Below the pieces are notes generated by a model that was not told where the DNA came from, did no database searches, and saw nothing but the letters and a program-made list of their open reading frames with translations. A stretch of DNA of 8,517 bases, from positions 1 through 8,517 of the forward strand of contig JAKAIH010000092.1 of assembly GCA_021825225.1 (NCBI GenBank), written 5' to 3'. Each line of letters begins with the position of its first letter. Position 1 is the first letter of the stretch. Positions 1 to 7,460 of this stretch are shown here, one piece after another. The position numbers and the translations under genes are program-made. This DNA is from Pseudomonadota bacterium. Its GTDB lineage: Bacteria > Pseudomonadota > Gammaproteobacteria > Burkholderiales > SG8-39.

Positions 1-1
1 A

Positions 2-265
2 TTGTCCGAAGCCGTGGATCGCGTGTGGACGTCGTGGACCATCCGCCTGCTCGCCCGCGAGGCGAATGTGAGCTTCGCCGAGCTGATCGATGAATGGATT
101 GCGTGGGCCGGCACGCAGGCGCAGGACGCGGCGAGGGAAAGGGAAAGCATGCGGCAGTTCATTCTTCATTTCTGCGCACTGAAGCGGATTCCGCCCGAGT
201 TCTATCAGGCGTCGGCGACCGCCGAATTCGGCGCCAAAGCGCAAGCCCTTGCAGGCACTGCCTGA
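2..265 (+). CDS. Unrecognised protein, 3' part of a gene cut by the window edge
   Basis: An open frame runs from the left edge to a TGA at 263-265 and encodes 87 visible residues. The first in-frame codon is TTG at position 2, but no upstream sequence is available, so the gene probably begins outside the window and this is its C-terminal part. The visible protein is soluble-looking and mostly helical by composition. It has a Trp-rich start (VDRVWTSW), a central charged helix (QDAARERESMRQF) and an Ala-rich tail. I see no membrane segment, no cysteine pair and no catalytic motif I can name. Codon use matches the neighbouring genes, which supports real coding. It converges on the ABC transporter with 29 bp between stop codons, and no T-tailed hairpin separates them. 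Function unknown. Confidence 0.55.
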   Translation: MSEAVDRVWTSWTIRLLAREANVSFAELIDEWIAWAGTQAQDAARERESMRQFILHFCALKRIPPEFYQASATAEFGAKAQALAGTA

Positions 266-294
266 GCGCGCAGGAATTCCGCGGACCCGGCCTC

Positions 295-1950
295 TCAGCC
301 CTGCACGATCCGCCCCTGCTCCATGCGCACGATCCGGTCGGCCACGGCCAGGCTCGCGGGCCGATGCGTGATCAGGAGCACCGTGCGCCCCTTGAGCGTG
401 TCGCGGCAGGCCAGCAGGAACTCCGCTTCGCCTTGCGGATCGAACATCGCCGTGGCTTCGTCGAGGATCAGGATCGGCGGGTCTTTCAGCAGGGCGCGCG
501 CCAGCGCCAGCCGCTGCTGCTGCCCGCCCGACAGGCGCACGCCACGGTCGCCGATCAGCGTATTGTAGCCTTGCGGCAGCTGCGCGATGAAATCATGCGC
601 CCGGGCAGCCCGGGCGGCGGCCTCGATGTCGGCCTGAACGGGTTCGGGCCGGCCATAGGCGATGTTGTCGCGCACCGTCGCGTTGAACAGCAGCACGTGC
701 TGCGGCACAACCCCGATCTGGCGGCGCAGGCTGTGCAGCGAAACCGTGGCGATGTCGATGCCGTCGATCAGAATTCGCCCGGCCGCGGGTTCGTACAGGC
801 GCAGCAGCAGGTGCGCCAGCGTGCTTTTTCCGGCGCCGTTCTGGCCGACGATGGCCAGCGTCTCCCCCGCGGCAACCTGCAGATCGAGCCCCTGCAGCAC
901 CGCAGGCCGTCCGGCGTAGCCGAAGCCAAGGCCGCGAAATTCGATCTCGCCCTTCACCGCCGGCAGCGACACGCCGATGTGCCTCCCGGGCTCGGGCGAT
1001 TCCTGCATTGCCTGGCGCAGCCTCACCATTGCGCCCCAGGCGTGCTGCGTCTGGCCGTAGACGTCTGCAAGCCCCGCGACCGGCCGCGTGAGCAAACCCG
1101 CATAAAGCAGGAAGCTCACCAATTGCGCGGGCGTGAGCTTTCCGTCGGCCAGTTCCGCACTTGCCAAAGCGAGCACCAGCACGATTGCCGCCGCCGCGAT
1201 GAACTGCGCTGCGGGCTCCAGCGCTGCGTAGATGCCGCGCTGCCCGGCAGTCAGGCGCAGGATGCGATCGATCTGTTCGCGAAAGCGCGTCGATTCCTGC
1301 TGTTCCCGGGTGAAGGTCTTGATCGCAGGCAGCATGCCCAGGTTCTCCTGGGCAATGGCGATCGCGCTCGCCTGCTCCTCCTGCAGTTGCGCCGACAGCG
1401 GACGCAGGCGGCGGTCGAGCAGTTTCATCAGGAGGTAGAACAAGGGTATGAGAATCACCGCCGCCAGCGCCAACTGCGGCCGGATGCGCAACATCAGCAG
1501 CACCGCCCCGCCGGCGGTGAATATGAGCGGCACGAGCGCGACCACAGTGCCGCTCAGGTAGCCGCCGAGGACATACACATCGCTGGTGAGCAGCGCCAGC
1601 GTGTCGCCCAGGCGCCGCTGGTGATAGAAACTCAAAGGCAAAGCCTGCAGATGATCGTACAGCCTGGTCTTCAGATCGGCCACGATGCGGTCGGATGCGC
1701 TGCCGAGGAACCAGGTATTGCCGAACTTGAGCAATGCCTGCAGGGCGAACAGGCCGAGTATGCCTGCGAGCAGCGCGCCCACGCCTGCCGGCGCCGCGCC
1801 CGCGGGCTGCAGCACGGCAGCGGTCACGAGCCCCCCGGCCCAGGGAACGAGCAGTGCGGCAGCGCTCTCGCATAGCATCAGGACGGTGCAGAACGCCAGC
1901 GTCATGCGGTAAGGCGCCGCGATAGTCAGAAGGGATCGAACGTCGGTCAT
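295..1950 (-). CDS. ABC transporter half-molecule, fused membrane and ATP-binding domains (MsbA/MdlB-like exporter)
   Basis: This 551-residue protein is a type IV (exporter-type) ABC half-transporter that would act as a homodimer or heterodimer in the inner membrane. Residues about 15-310 form the six-helix transmembrane domain; hydrophobic stretches are clear near 16-36, 55-75, 133-153, 160-178 and 247-266. The nucleotide-binding domain follows, with A-loop Tyr345, Walker A GQNGAGKST (369-377), Q-loop Gln417, signature LSGGQ (473-477) preceded by the exporter-type X-loop (GDRG, 467-470), Walker B ILILDE (493-498) with catalytic Glu498, and H-loop His529. All ATPase residues are intact; the D-loop reads AMFD instead of the usual SALD. 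Length is a little short for MsbA-type proteins (about 580). The ATG at 1950 was chosen because residues encoded further upstream are Arg-rich, not family-like, and would run into the divergent gene. It has no good Shine-Dalgarno. Substrate cannot be told; lipid, peptide or drug export are all possible. Confidence 0.93.
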   Translation of the reverse strand: MTDVRSLLTIAAPYRMTLAFCTVLMLCESAAALLVPWAGGLVTAAVLQPAGAAPAGVGALLAGILGLFALQALLKFGNTWFLGSASDRIVADLKTRLYDHLQALPLSFYHQRRLGDTLALLTSDVYVLGGYLSGTVVALVPLIFTAGGAVLLMLRIRPQLALAAVILIPLFYLLMKLLDRRLRPLSAQLQEEQASAIAIAQENLGMLPAIKTFTREQQESTRFREQIDRILRLTAGQRGIYAALEPAAQFIAAAAIVLVLALASAELADGKLTPAQLVSFLLYAGLLTRPVAGLADVYGQTQHAWGAMVRLRQAMQESPEPGRHIGVSLPAVKGEIEFRGLGFGYAGRPAVLQGLDLQVAAGETLAIVGQNGAGKSTLAHLLLRLYEPAAGRILIDGIDIATVSLHSLRRQIGVVPQHVLLFNATVRDNIAYGRPEPVQADIEAAARAARAHDFIAQLPQGYNTLIGDRGVRLSGGQQQRLALARALLKDPPILILDEATAMFDPQGEAEFLLACRDTLKGRTVLLITHRPASLAVADRIVRMEQGRIVQG

Positions 1951-2025
1951 GAGCCGGGGGAGCGTTTGCGCGGCGGGGCGTGCATAGAACGGCCGCGCGT
2001 TTGAGCAGCAGACGAGGTGGAGCAG

Positions 2026-2054
2026 TTTAATGGTTTTGCGCGGCTTGATGTTAA
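2026..2054 (-). promoter_or_regulatory. Possible sigma-70 promoter for the ABC transporter gene
   Basis: Read on the minus strand, TTAACA (2054-2049, 5 of 6 matches to the -35 consensus) is followed after 17 bp by ATTAAA (2031-2026, a weak -10). This is the most A/T-rich patch of the 199-bp divergent intergenic region. Transcription would begin near 2019 and leave a leader of about 70 nt before the ATG at 1950. The -10 match is poor, so this is a suggestion only. I found no convincing promoter on the + strand for the divergent TPP-enzyme gene. Confidence 0.25.
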
Positions 2055-2138
2055 GCCCGAGGCCGCGTAGCCTATGCGGGCATTGTCGCCGCAAGCTGGC
2101 GCGAACCGCAGCCGGCGACCACCCTCTTACACTCGAAC

Positions 2139-2143
2139 GGAAG
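2139..2143 (+). promoter_or_regulatory. Ribosome binding site setting the start of the TPP-enzyme gene
   Basis: GGAAG lies 6 nt before the ATG at 2150. It selects this start over an in-frame ATG at 2030. The 40 residues encoded between the two are Arg/Pro-rich and unlike the family, whose N-terminus typically begins close to the NGAESL motif found here at residues 2-7. Confidence 0.6.
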
Positions 2144-2149
2144 CTCCCA

Positions 2150-3691
2150 ATGAATGGCGCCGAAAGCCTAGTCCGCTCGCTGCTCGCCAGCGGCGTAGAT
2201 ACCTGTTTTGCCAACCCCGGCACGTCGGAAATGCATTTCGTCGCCGCGCTCGACAAGGTCGAGGGCATGCGCTGCATCCTCGGCATGGCCGAAACCGTGG
2301 TAAGCGGCTGTGCCGACGGCTACGGGCGCATGGCCGGCAGGCCCGCCGCCACCCTGCTCCACTGCGGACCGGGTTTCGCCAACAGCATTGCCAACGTGCA
2401 CAATGCGCGGCGCGCGCATACGCCCATGGTCAATATCGTCGGCGATCAAGCCACTTACCACCGGCCCTTCGATGCCCCGCTCACTTCCGACACCGAGGGC
2501 CTGGCGCGCGCCAGCTCACACTGGGTGCGTACCAGCGCTTCGAGCGCAAGCGTGGGCGCGGACAGCGCAGCCGCGGTGCAGGCGGCGAACACTGCGCCCG
2601 GGCAAATCGCCACGCTGATCCTGCCGGCGGACACGGCCTGGAACGAAGGCGGCGTCGTCGCCGCGCCGCTGCCGGTGCCGGTGCGCCCGGCCGTCGCGCC
2701 GGACACGGTGCGCACCATCGCGCAGCTGCTGCGCAGCAAAGAACCGGCGGTGCTGGTGCTGTACGGCCAGGCGCTGTCGGAGGCGGGACTTGCCGCAGCC
2801 AACCGCGTTGCCCACGTCAGCGGCGCGAAGCTGCGCACACCCACCCAGGTATCGCGCATGGCGCGCGGCCGCGGGCGCGTGCCGGTGGATCGCATTCCCT
2901 ACGTCATCGAGGGCGCGCTCAAGGCGCTCGCAGGAATGAAGCACGTGATCCTCGTCGGCGCCAAACCGCCCACGGCATTCTTCGGCTATCCGGGCAAACC
3001 CAGCCTGATGGCGCCGGCAGATTCCCTCACCCACGTGCTCGCGCGGCCGGAGCAGGATGCGCTCGCCGCGCTCGAGATGCTGGCCGACGAACTTGGCGCG
3101 CCGAAGAACGTGCCGATTGCCGAGGGTGCGATCAAGCCGCAAATCGGGCGCGGCCAGTTCGAGCCCGAAGCCTTCGCCGGCACGCTCGCGGCCTTGCTGC
3201 CGGAAAACTGCATCGTCTCCGAGGACGCAGTCACCTCCGGCCGCGCCCTGTTCGCGCCGACCTTCAACGCCGCGCCCAACGACTGGCTGCAGAATACCGG
3301 CGGCGCCATCGGCCACGCCTTTCCCTGCGCCACCGGTGCGGCAATCGCCTGCCCTGATCGCAAAGTGGTATGCCTGCAGGCCGACGGCGCCGGCATGTAC
3401 TCGCTGCAGGCGCTGTGGACCCAGGCGCGCGAAAAGCTCGACGTGGTGAACGTGGTCTTCGCCAACCGCATTTACAAAATACTCTATGGCGAGCTGGTTT
3501 CGGTGGGCGCAAAGCCCGGCCGCGCCTCGAACGAGCTGTTCGATCTGGCGCGCCCCGAGCTCGATTGGGTCAAGCTCGCCGGCGGCATGGGCGTGGAGGC
3601 GACGCGCGTGGAAACGCTCGAAGGCTTCGCCGACGTGTTCAAGTCCGCCTGCGGCCGGCGCGGACCGTTCCTGATCGAATTTCGAATTTAG
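2150..3691 (+). CDS. Thiamine pyrophosphate-dependent enzyme (IlvB/benzoylformate decarboxylase-like)
   Basis: A 513-residue TPP enzyme of the acetolactate synthase/decarboxylase superfamily, usually annotated 'acetolactate synthase large subunit'. Domains in order are the N-terminal pyrimidine-binding domain (about 1-165), a central domain (about 180-315) and the C-terminal pyrophosphate-binding domain (about 335-510). Visible features are NPGTSE (22-27), Glu48 in the position that activates the TPP aminopyrimidine, ADGYGRM (55-61), His71 in LLHCGPG where benzoylformate decarboxylase also has an active-site His, and the Mg-TPP motif Asp412-Gly413 through Asn439. That motif reads ADG...AN instead of GDG...NN, which I recall as normal for this subfamily. 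It is shorter than true acetohydroxyacid synthase catalytic subunits (about 550-600), and no regulatory-subunit (ilvH-like) or other branched-chain gene is adjacent. A role in isoleucine/valine synthesis is therefore doubtful, and a 2-oxoacid decarboxylase or carboligase is as likely. Substrate unknown; probably cytoplasmic. It stands alone as a single-gene unit. Confidence 0.9.
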   Translation: MNGAESLVRSLLASGVDTCFANPGTSEMHFVAALDKVEGMRCILGMAETVVSGCADGYGRMAGRPAATLLHCGPGFANSIANVHNARRAHTPMVNIVGDQATYHRPFDAPLTSDTEGLARASSHWVRTSASSASVGADSAAAVQAANTAPGQIATLILPADTAWNEGGVVAAPLPVPVRPAVAPDTVRTIAQLLRSKEPAVLVLYGQALSEAGLAAANRVAHVSGAKLRTPTQVSRMARGRGRVPVDRIPYVIEGALKALAGMKHVILVGAKPPTAFFGYPGKPSLMAPADSLTHVLARPEQDALAALEMLADELGAPKNVPIAEGAIKPQIGRGQFEPEAFAGTLAALLPENCIVSEDAVTSGRALFAPTFNAAPNDWLQNTGGAIGHAFPCATGAAIACPDRKVVCLQADGAGMYSLQALWTQAREKLDVVNVVFANRIYKILYGELVSVGAKPGRASNELFDLARPELDWVKLAGGMGVEATRVETLEGFADVFKSACGRRGPFLIEFRI

Positions 3692-3706
3692 AAAGCCGGC
3701 GGCAAC

Positions 3707-5368
3707 TCAGCGCGTTCCTAACAACGCGCGCCCGAGTTTCGGGTGCGCGGCAAAGCGCGCGAGGAACTCCGCCTCGTCGCGACCGCCCTTGGCGCGGATC
3801 ACGCGCGCAAGCGCGCGGCGCTCTGCCAGGCTCCAGCGCGACACGCCAGGAATGGCGAAAGCCACCACCGGGCTCCAGCGCTGCCAGGCGAGGCGTTCGC
3901 CCGCGGAAAAGCCGCGCAAGGAGCGCAACCCGCATAGCTCCATCGCATCGCGGCTGCACTGGACGAGCACGCGTTCGCGCCCCTCCGGCGCGCGCGCCGC
4001 AAGGCGCTCGCTCACGCGCAGGCCCGGCGCGGCGAGCGGCAGCAGTTCCGGCCTGCGCGCGCGGTCGAAATCGAACAGCAGGTGCGACCCGGCCAGGGCG
4101 CGCAGGGTGGCCGCGCTCGAGCGGTGGCCCGGGTCCGCGCGCAGGCGCGCCAACTCGCGCCGCAGCAGCCGGCGCGCGTCTGCCGTGAACGGCCGGAATC
4201 CGAGTTTGTAGTAGAACCACCAGGCGCCCGAGGCAATGGCTTCGTCGTTGCCTTTGCCCAGCTGGTAGGGATCGAGACTGAAGGACTCGGCGCCGAACAC
4301 ATGCCGCACCATCGACAGGGTGCGGGCGAAGGTATGGGCGGCCTCGCCGCCGCGGAAGCTTTCGAACACGTTGAAGGTCATCGTCGCCGAGCGCCCGATC
4401 ACGAAGGCCTCGCCGTAGCCGATCGGCACGCCGTTGTGCAGGATCAGGTAGCCGCAGGTCGCCGGGATCAGCTGGCGGCGCGCGGGGACGACCCCGATCA
4501 GGGCAAAGGCCAGCCCGCCGCCGTCGTCGACCAGGCGCACGTCGCGCGCATTGCCGTAGGCGAAAGCATCGAGGTCGCGCGAGCGGGTCAGCATGGCGCC
4601 GCGCGCGAGTTCGATCAGCCGCTCGCCTTCGCGCACGGACACGAGGTGCACCGCCCGATAAAGGCGCCCGAGCTCTTCGCGCAAATCCGGGCGCCGGCGG
4701 CGCAGCGGTCCATGCTGATAGGCCATCGGCGCAGCGGCATAGTTGGCGCGGGTGCGCGAGGGCGTGTCCGGCCCGGGCTCGAGTTCGTAACTCGCATCGA
4801 GTGCATCGTGAAACGCTTCACGCGTGAAGCCGTCGCCCGGCATGGCGGCGATGCGGCGCGCCAGGAACGCGGCAGCGCTCTCGCCGCGGGCGCGCAGCCG
4901 GTCCAGCGCCGCGAACGCGGGCGTGTCGATGTGCTTCAGAGACGCAGCCTCGGCCCAGGTGAGCAGCAGCGGCAGCGCCACGGCGAGCTTGTCCGCGATC
5001 TCGGTTTCACTGCGATCGATCACCAGTTGCCTGGGCCAGCGCAGGGCGAGCCAGCGCAGAGTGGGCCAGAAAAAGCGGTAGCGGATGGCGCTGCCCGCGA
5101 TCCCGCTGTCGGCGAGCGCCTCGCGTACGCGCCTGAAATCGGGGCGCCGGTCGAAACGCGCGAGCATGCGCTCCACCTGCGCCAGCAGCCGCGCATCGTC
5201 CGGGTAGGCGCGCAGGAAGCACAGGACCTCATGCAATCGCCAAACCGCGCGCGCCGAGCGCAGGTCTGCGCGGGCCAGCCGGGCTAGCAGCGCCAGCTTC
5301 GCCTCGGCGCTGCCTGCGCCGTAGTGGTCCTTCGAGCGTTCCAGCTCGCGCAGTATCCTGGTCGCCAT
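3707..5368 (-). CDS. Uncharacterised protein with a GNAT acyltransferase-like central region
   Basis: A 553-residue protein I do not recognise as a named family. Residues 1-270 are helical, Arg- and Ala-rich. Residues about 280-395 look like a GNAT-type N-acyltransferase fold: strand CGYLILHNGVPIGYGEAFVI (305-324), strand TMTFNVFESF (329-338), then FRGGEAAHTFARTLSMV (338-354), in the place of an acyl-CoA-binding loop and helix, then an ending GAWWFYYKLGFRP (381-393) that matches the common GNAT terminal F-Y-x-K-x-G-F pattern. Residues 400-553 are again helical with an Arg-rich end. No signal peptide or membrane span is seen. The ATG at 5368 was chosen; a GTG at 5401 would add 11 residues, and neither has a Shine-Dalgarno. 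The gene lies 76 bp downstream of the oxidoreductase gene on the same strand, so co-transcription is likely. The GNAT call rests on pattern alone; the substrate is unknown. Confidence 0.8.
   Translation of the reverse strand: MATRILRELERSKDHYGAGSAEAKLALLARLARADLRSARAVWRLHEVLCFLRAYPDDARLLAQVERMLARFDRRPDFRRVREALADSGIAGSAIRYRFFWPTLRWLALRWPRQLVIDRSETEIADKLAVALPLLLTWAEAASLKHIDTPAFAALDRLRARGESAAAFLARRIAAMPGDGFTREAFHDALDASYELEPGPDTPSRTRANYAAAPMAYQHGPLRRRRPDLREELGRLYRAVHLVSVREGERLIELARGAMLTRSRDLDAFAYGNARDVRLVDDGGGLAFALIGVVPARRQLIPATCGYLILHNGVPIGYGEAFVIGRSATMTFNVFESFRGGEAAHTFARTLSMVRHVFGAESFSLDPYQLGKGNDEAIASGAWWFYYKLGFRPFTADARRLLRRELARLRADPGHRSSAATLRALAGSHLLFDFDRARRPELLPLAAPGLRVSERLAARAPEGRERVLVQCSRDAMELCGLRSLRGFSAGERLAWQRWSPVVAFAIPGVSRWSLAERRALARVIRAKGGRDEAEFLARFAAHPKLGRALLGTR
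3725..3749. terminator. Strong GC-rich hairpin at a convergent gene junction, possible terminator
   Basis: An 11-bp stem with one G-T wobble closes a 3-nt loop: arm 3725-3735 (CGCGCGCCCGA), loop GTT, arm 3739-3749 (TCGGGTGCGCG). It begins 33 nt after the stop codon of the TPP-enzyme gene and lies inside the last codons of the convergent GNAT-like gene. There is no T-tract on the + side. On the - side only a short TTGTT follows. It could end or slow the + transcript, but a classical intrinsic terminator is not shown. Confidence 0.3.
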
Positions 5369-5444
5369 GGCTATGACCAATCGGTGATGCCCACATTGCA
5401 CGGGCAGATAAGCGGACGCGGCCTGCCCCGGCTGCGAACCTGCG

Positions 5445-6416
5445 CTAACGCCCTTGGAGTATGGCCTCGATCGTATGCTGAACGGCCAGGGCCTCGGCGA
5501 AGCCGGGCAGCGTATGCGCTTCCCCGGCTATCATCGCCGCCAGCTGATCGAGCTGCGCCGCCTGTCCGAGCTGCCGGTTGCTCTGCGCCGTCCCTGCGGC
5601 AATCCATTCGCCTTCGCCGCGACGGCGGCGCAATCCAAACCAGTCGTGTATCTCCAGCGCGCCCGCAGTCCCCAGCAGCGTCATGCGATTGAAATCGGGA
5701 TGGCTGCCGCCGACCCGCGCTGCTATCGCCACCGGTACGCCGCCCGCTTGCAGCCGCGCCGTCAGCGCCTGCTCCGAACCGACGCCGTCGGCGGGATAAT
5801 CGGGCCTGGCCTGCTCCACCGTCGCCGGCCCCAGCGCGCGCTGCAGGACAAAGACGAAATGCGACAGCACCTCGCGCGCAAAACCGCCCTCGGTGCGTTC
5901 GGCCAGCCAGCGGCCGGCCACCGCCTGCCAGGGACGCGGCCAGCGCTCGAAGGCGAGCTCGATTTCGACCCGCTGCGGCTTGCCGATGGAACCGTCAGTG
6001 ATCGCCGCCTGCATCGCAGCCAGTCCCGGAGAGGATGCGAGCGAGAAATTGACCGCGGCGCGGCGGCGCTCGGCTTCGATCCGCGCAATCGCCCTGCCGC
6101 CCGCGGCGAAATCGACGGTGAGCGGCTTTTCGCAGAACACGGCGAGCCCCGCGTCGAAGCCCTGATGGGCGTAGCCGAGATGGCTGGCCGGCGGCGATGC
6201 GATGTAGAGGCAGTCGAGCCCCGGGGTGGCGATCACTTCGGCCGCCGTCGCCGCGATCCTGAGATCGGGGAAGCGCGCCCGCACCTCGGCCACTGCCGCC
6301 GCACTCGGGTCCCAGGCGACGAGGGCGCGTGCCCGCGCATGTTCCGCCAGGCGCGCCAGCATGCGCTGGCCCATGACCCCCATGCTGATGACGCCGATCT
6401 GCCTGCGCTCGCTCAT
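5445..6416 (-). CDS. Gfo/Idh/MocA family NAD(P)-dependent oxidoreductase
   Basis: This 323-residue protein has the two-domain Gfo/Idh/MocA plan. An N-terminal Rossmann dinucleotide-binding domain (about 5-120) is followed by an alpha/beta substrate-binding domain (about 125-320). The fingerprint is IGVISMGVMG (7-16), in which the first glycine of GxGxxG is replaced by Ser11. Asp36 at the end of strand 2 lies where cofactor 2'-specificity is set, which suggests NAD over NADP. The sequence YIASPPASH (71-79) precedes the diagnostic EKP motif (96-98) with the conserved lysine Lys97. His186 in EVLSHFVFVLQ fits the catalytic-histidine region. Family members oxidise or reduce sugars, cyclitols and related cytoplasmic substrates; the specific substrate cannot be read here. 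The ATG at 6416 was chosen because upstream in-frame residues do not resemble the family. No Shine-Dalgarno is present. The GNAT-like gene follows on the same strand. Confidence 0.92.
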   Translation of the reverse strand: MSERRQIGVISMGVMGQRMLARLAEHARARALVAWDPSAAAVAEVRARFPDLRIAATAAEVIATPGLDCLYIASPPASHLGYAHQGFDAGLAVFCEKPLTVDFAAGGRAIARIEAERRRAAVNFSLASSPGLAAMQAAITDGSIGKPQRVEIELAFERWPRPWQAVAGRWLAERTEGGFAREVLSHFVFVLQRALGPATVEQARPDYPADGVGSEQALTARLQAGGVPVAIAARVGGSHPDFNRMTLLGTAGALEIHDWFGLRRRRGEGEWIAAGTAQSNRQLGQAAQLDQLAAMIAGEAHTLPGFAEALAVQHTIEAILQGR

Positions 6417-6423
6417 GCCGCGA

Positions 6424-6451
6424 AGCTTATCAGATTGGCATCGTCGGTCAA
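6424..6451 (-). promoter_or_regulatory. Possible promoter of the oxidoreductase gene, extended -10
   Basis: On the minus strand, TTGACC (6451-6446, 5 of 6 to consensus) is followed after 16 bp by TAAGCT (6429-6424), which is preceded by TGA, the extended -10 signature. The predicted start of transcription falls at about the ATG at 6416, giving an mRNA with almost no leader. That agrees with the absence of a Shine-Dalgarno sequence. Confidence 0.3.
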
Positions 6452-6532
6452 TGCAGCCGCCCGCGGTTCGCGCGCCCCGGACAAGCGGCGCAAAATATGT
6501 CACATTGTCGCGTACCCAGCAGAACGCAGGAA

Positions 6533-7447
6533 ATGGAATACGATCATCAGCACCATCATGCGCACGGGCGCCAGGGGCACGACCGCGCTTTCGCGCTCGG
6601 CATCGCACTCAATCTCGGTTTCGTCGCCATCGAGTTCGTGTACGGGCTGCTGTCGCATTCGATGGCGCTGCTGGCCGACGCCGGCCATAACCTGAGCGAC
6701 GTCCTGGCGCTGGCCCTGGCCTGGGGCGCAAGCGTACTCGGCCGGCGCCGGCCCTCTCACCGATTCACCTACGGCCTGGGCAGCACTTCCATTCTCGCGG
6801 CGCTGTTCAATGCGATGCTGCTGATGCTGGTGGTCGGCGCTATTGCGGTCGAGGCGGTGCAGCGCCTGCTGAACCCGGTCGCGGTCGCCACCGCGACCGT
6901 CATCTGGGTCGCCTTGTGCGGGATCGTGGTCAATACCGCTACCGCGCTGCTGTTCCTGCGCGGCCGCGAGCACGACCTGAATGTGAAAGGCGCGTTCCTG
7001 CATATGGCGGCCGATGCCGCGGTCTCCCTGGGCGTGGTGCTCGCCGGCGTGGGCATGCTCTACGGCGGCTGGTTCTGGCTCGATCCGCTGATGAGCCTCG
7101 TGATCGCGGCGGTCATCATCGGCAGCACCTGGGGGCTGCTGCGCGATTCGCTCAACCTGTCGCTGCATGCGGTGCCGCCGCGCATCGATGACGGACAGAT
7201 CCGCAACTACTTTTCCAGACTGGGCGGGGTGGCCGAGTTCCACGACCTGCATATCTGGGGCATGAGCACGACCGAAACCGCGCTGACGGTGCACCTGATC
7301 ATGCCGCAAGGCTGCCCCGGCGACCGTTTCATCACGCAGATCGCGGACGAGTTGCACCAGCGCTTCGGCATCGGGCATGCGACGATTCAGGTCGAAACCG
7401 GCGACGGACCTCATCCCTGCGCGCTTGCGCCCGACCACGTCGTGTAA
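6533..7447 (+). CDS. Cation diffusion facilitator, Zn-type efflux transporter (CzcD/ZitB-like)
   Basis: A 304-residue inner-membrane antiporter expected to exchange cytoplasmic Zn2+ (possibly also Cd2+ or Co2+) for protons. The N-terminus is His-rich (His5, 7, 8, 9, 11, 16), as in many CDF proteins. Six membrane helices fit at about 19-40, 44-70, 84-108, 118-142, 155-177 and 180-200. The metal site is seen as HxxxD in helix 2 (His52-Asp56, within ALLADAGHNLSD) and HxxxD in helix 5 (His157-Asp161). This two-His two-Asp set is typical of zinc-selective members. The C-terminal cytoplasmic domain (about 212-295) has the usual HDLHIW element (237-242). Start is uncertain: the ATG at 6533 gives a family-like beginning but has AGGAA directly against it. 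An ATG at 6497 would add 12 residues that do not look like the family. The gene is divergent from the oxidoreductase and converges on rlmJ with 13 bp between stops. No metal-responsive operator was identified. Confidence 0.94.
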   Translation: MEYDHQHHHAHGRQGHDRAFALGIALNLGFVAIEFVYGLLSHSMALLADAGHNLSDVLALALAWGASVLGRRRPSHRFTYGLGSTSILAALFNAMLLMLVVGAIAVEAVQRLLNPVAVATATVIWVALCGIVVNTATALLFLRGREHDLNVKGAFLHMAADAAVSLGVVLAGVGMLYGGWFWLDPLMSLVIAAVIIGSTWGLLRDSLNLSLHAVPPRIDDGQIRNYFSRLGGVAEFHDLHIWGMSTTETALTVHLIMPQGCPGDRFITQIADELHQRFGIGHATIQVETGDGPHPCALAPDHVV

Positions 7448-7460
7448 GGCAAGACCCGCC

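Noticed and set aside
271..286. Palindromic patch around GGAATTCC between the first two convergent genes, as a possible terminator
   Set aside because: The arms meet with no loop, the stem is short and there is no T-tract on either strand.
94..1875. A 593-codon open frame on + opposite the ABC transporter, and a 426-codon frame on - in another phase
   Set aside because: Both are shadows of the GC-rich transporter gene. Their products are Arg/Gln/His-rich, with no domain, while the transporter frame shows every ABC motif.
2045..2073. TTGATG ... TAGCCT as a + strand promoter for the TPP-enzyme gene
   Set aside because: The -10 matches consensus at only 3 of 6 positions, and the -35 lies in the same patch used for the better minus-strand candidate.
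4082..5287. A 401-codon open frame on + opposite the GNAT-like gene
   Set aside because: Composition is shadow-like (Gln, Arg, Ala and His runs). The minus-strand frame is longer, has balanced composition and shows a GNAT-like pattern.
6500..7438. A 312-codon open frame on - opposite the cation diffusion facilitator
   Set aside because: The product is rich in Gln, His, Asp and Arg with no hydrophobic core; the + frame is a clear CDF transporter.
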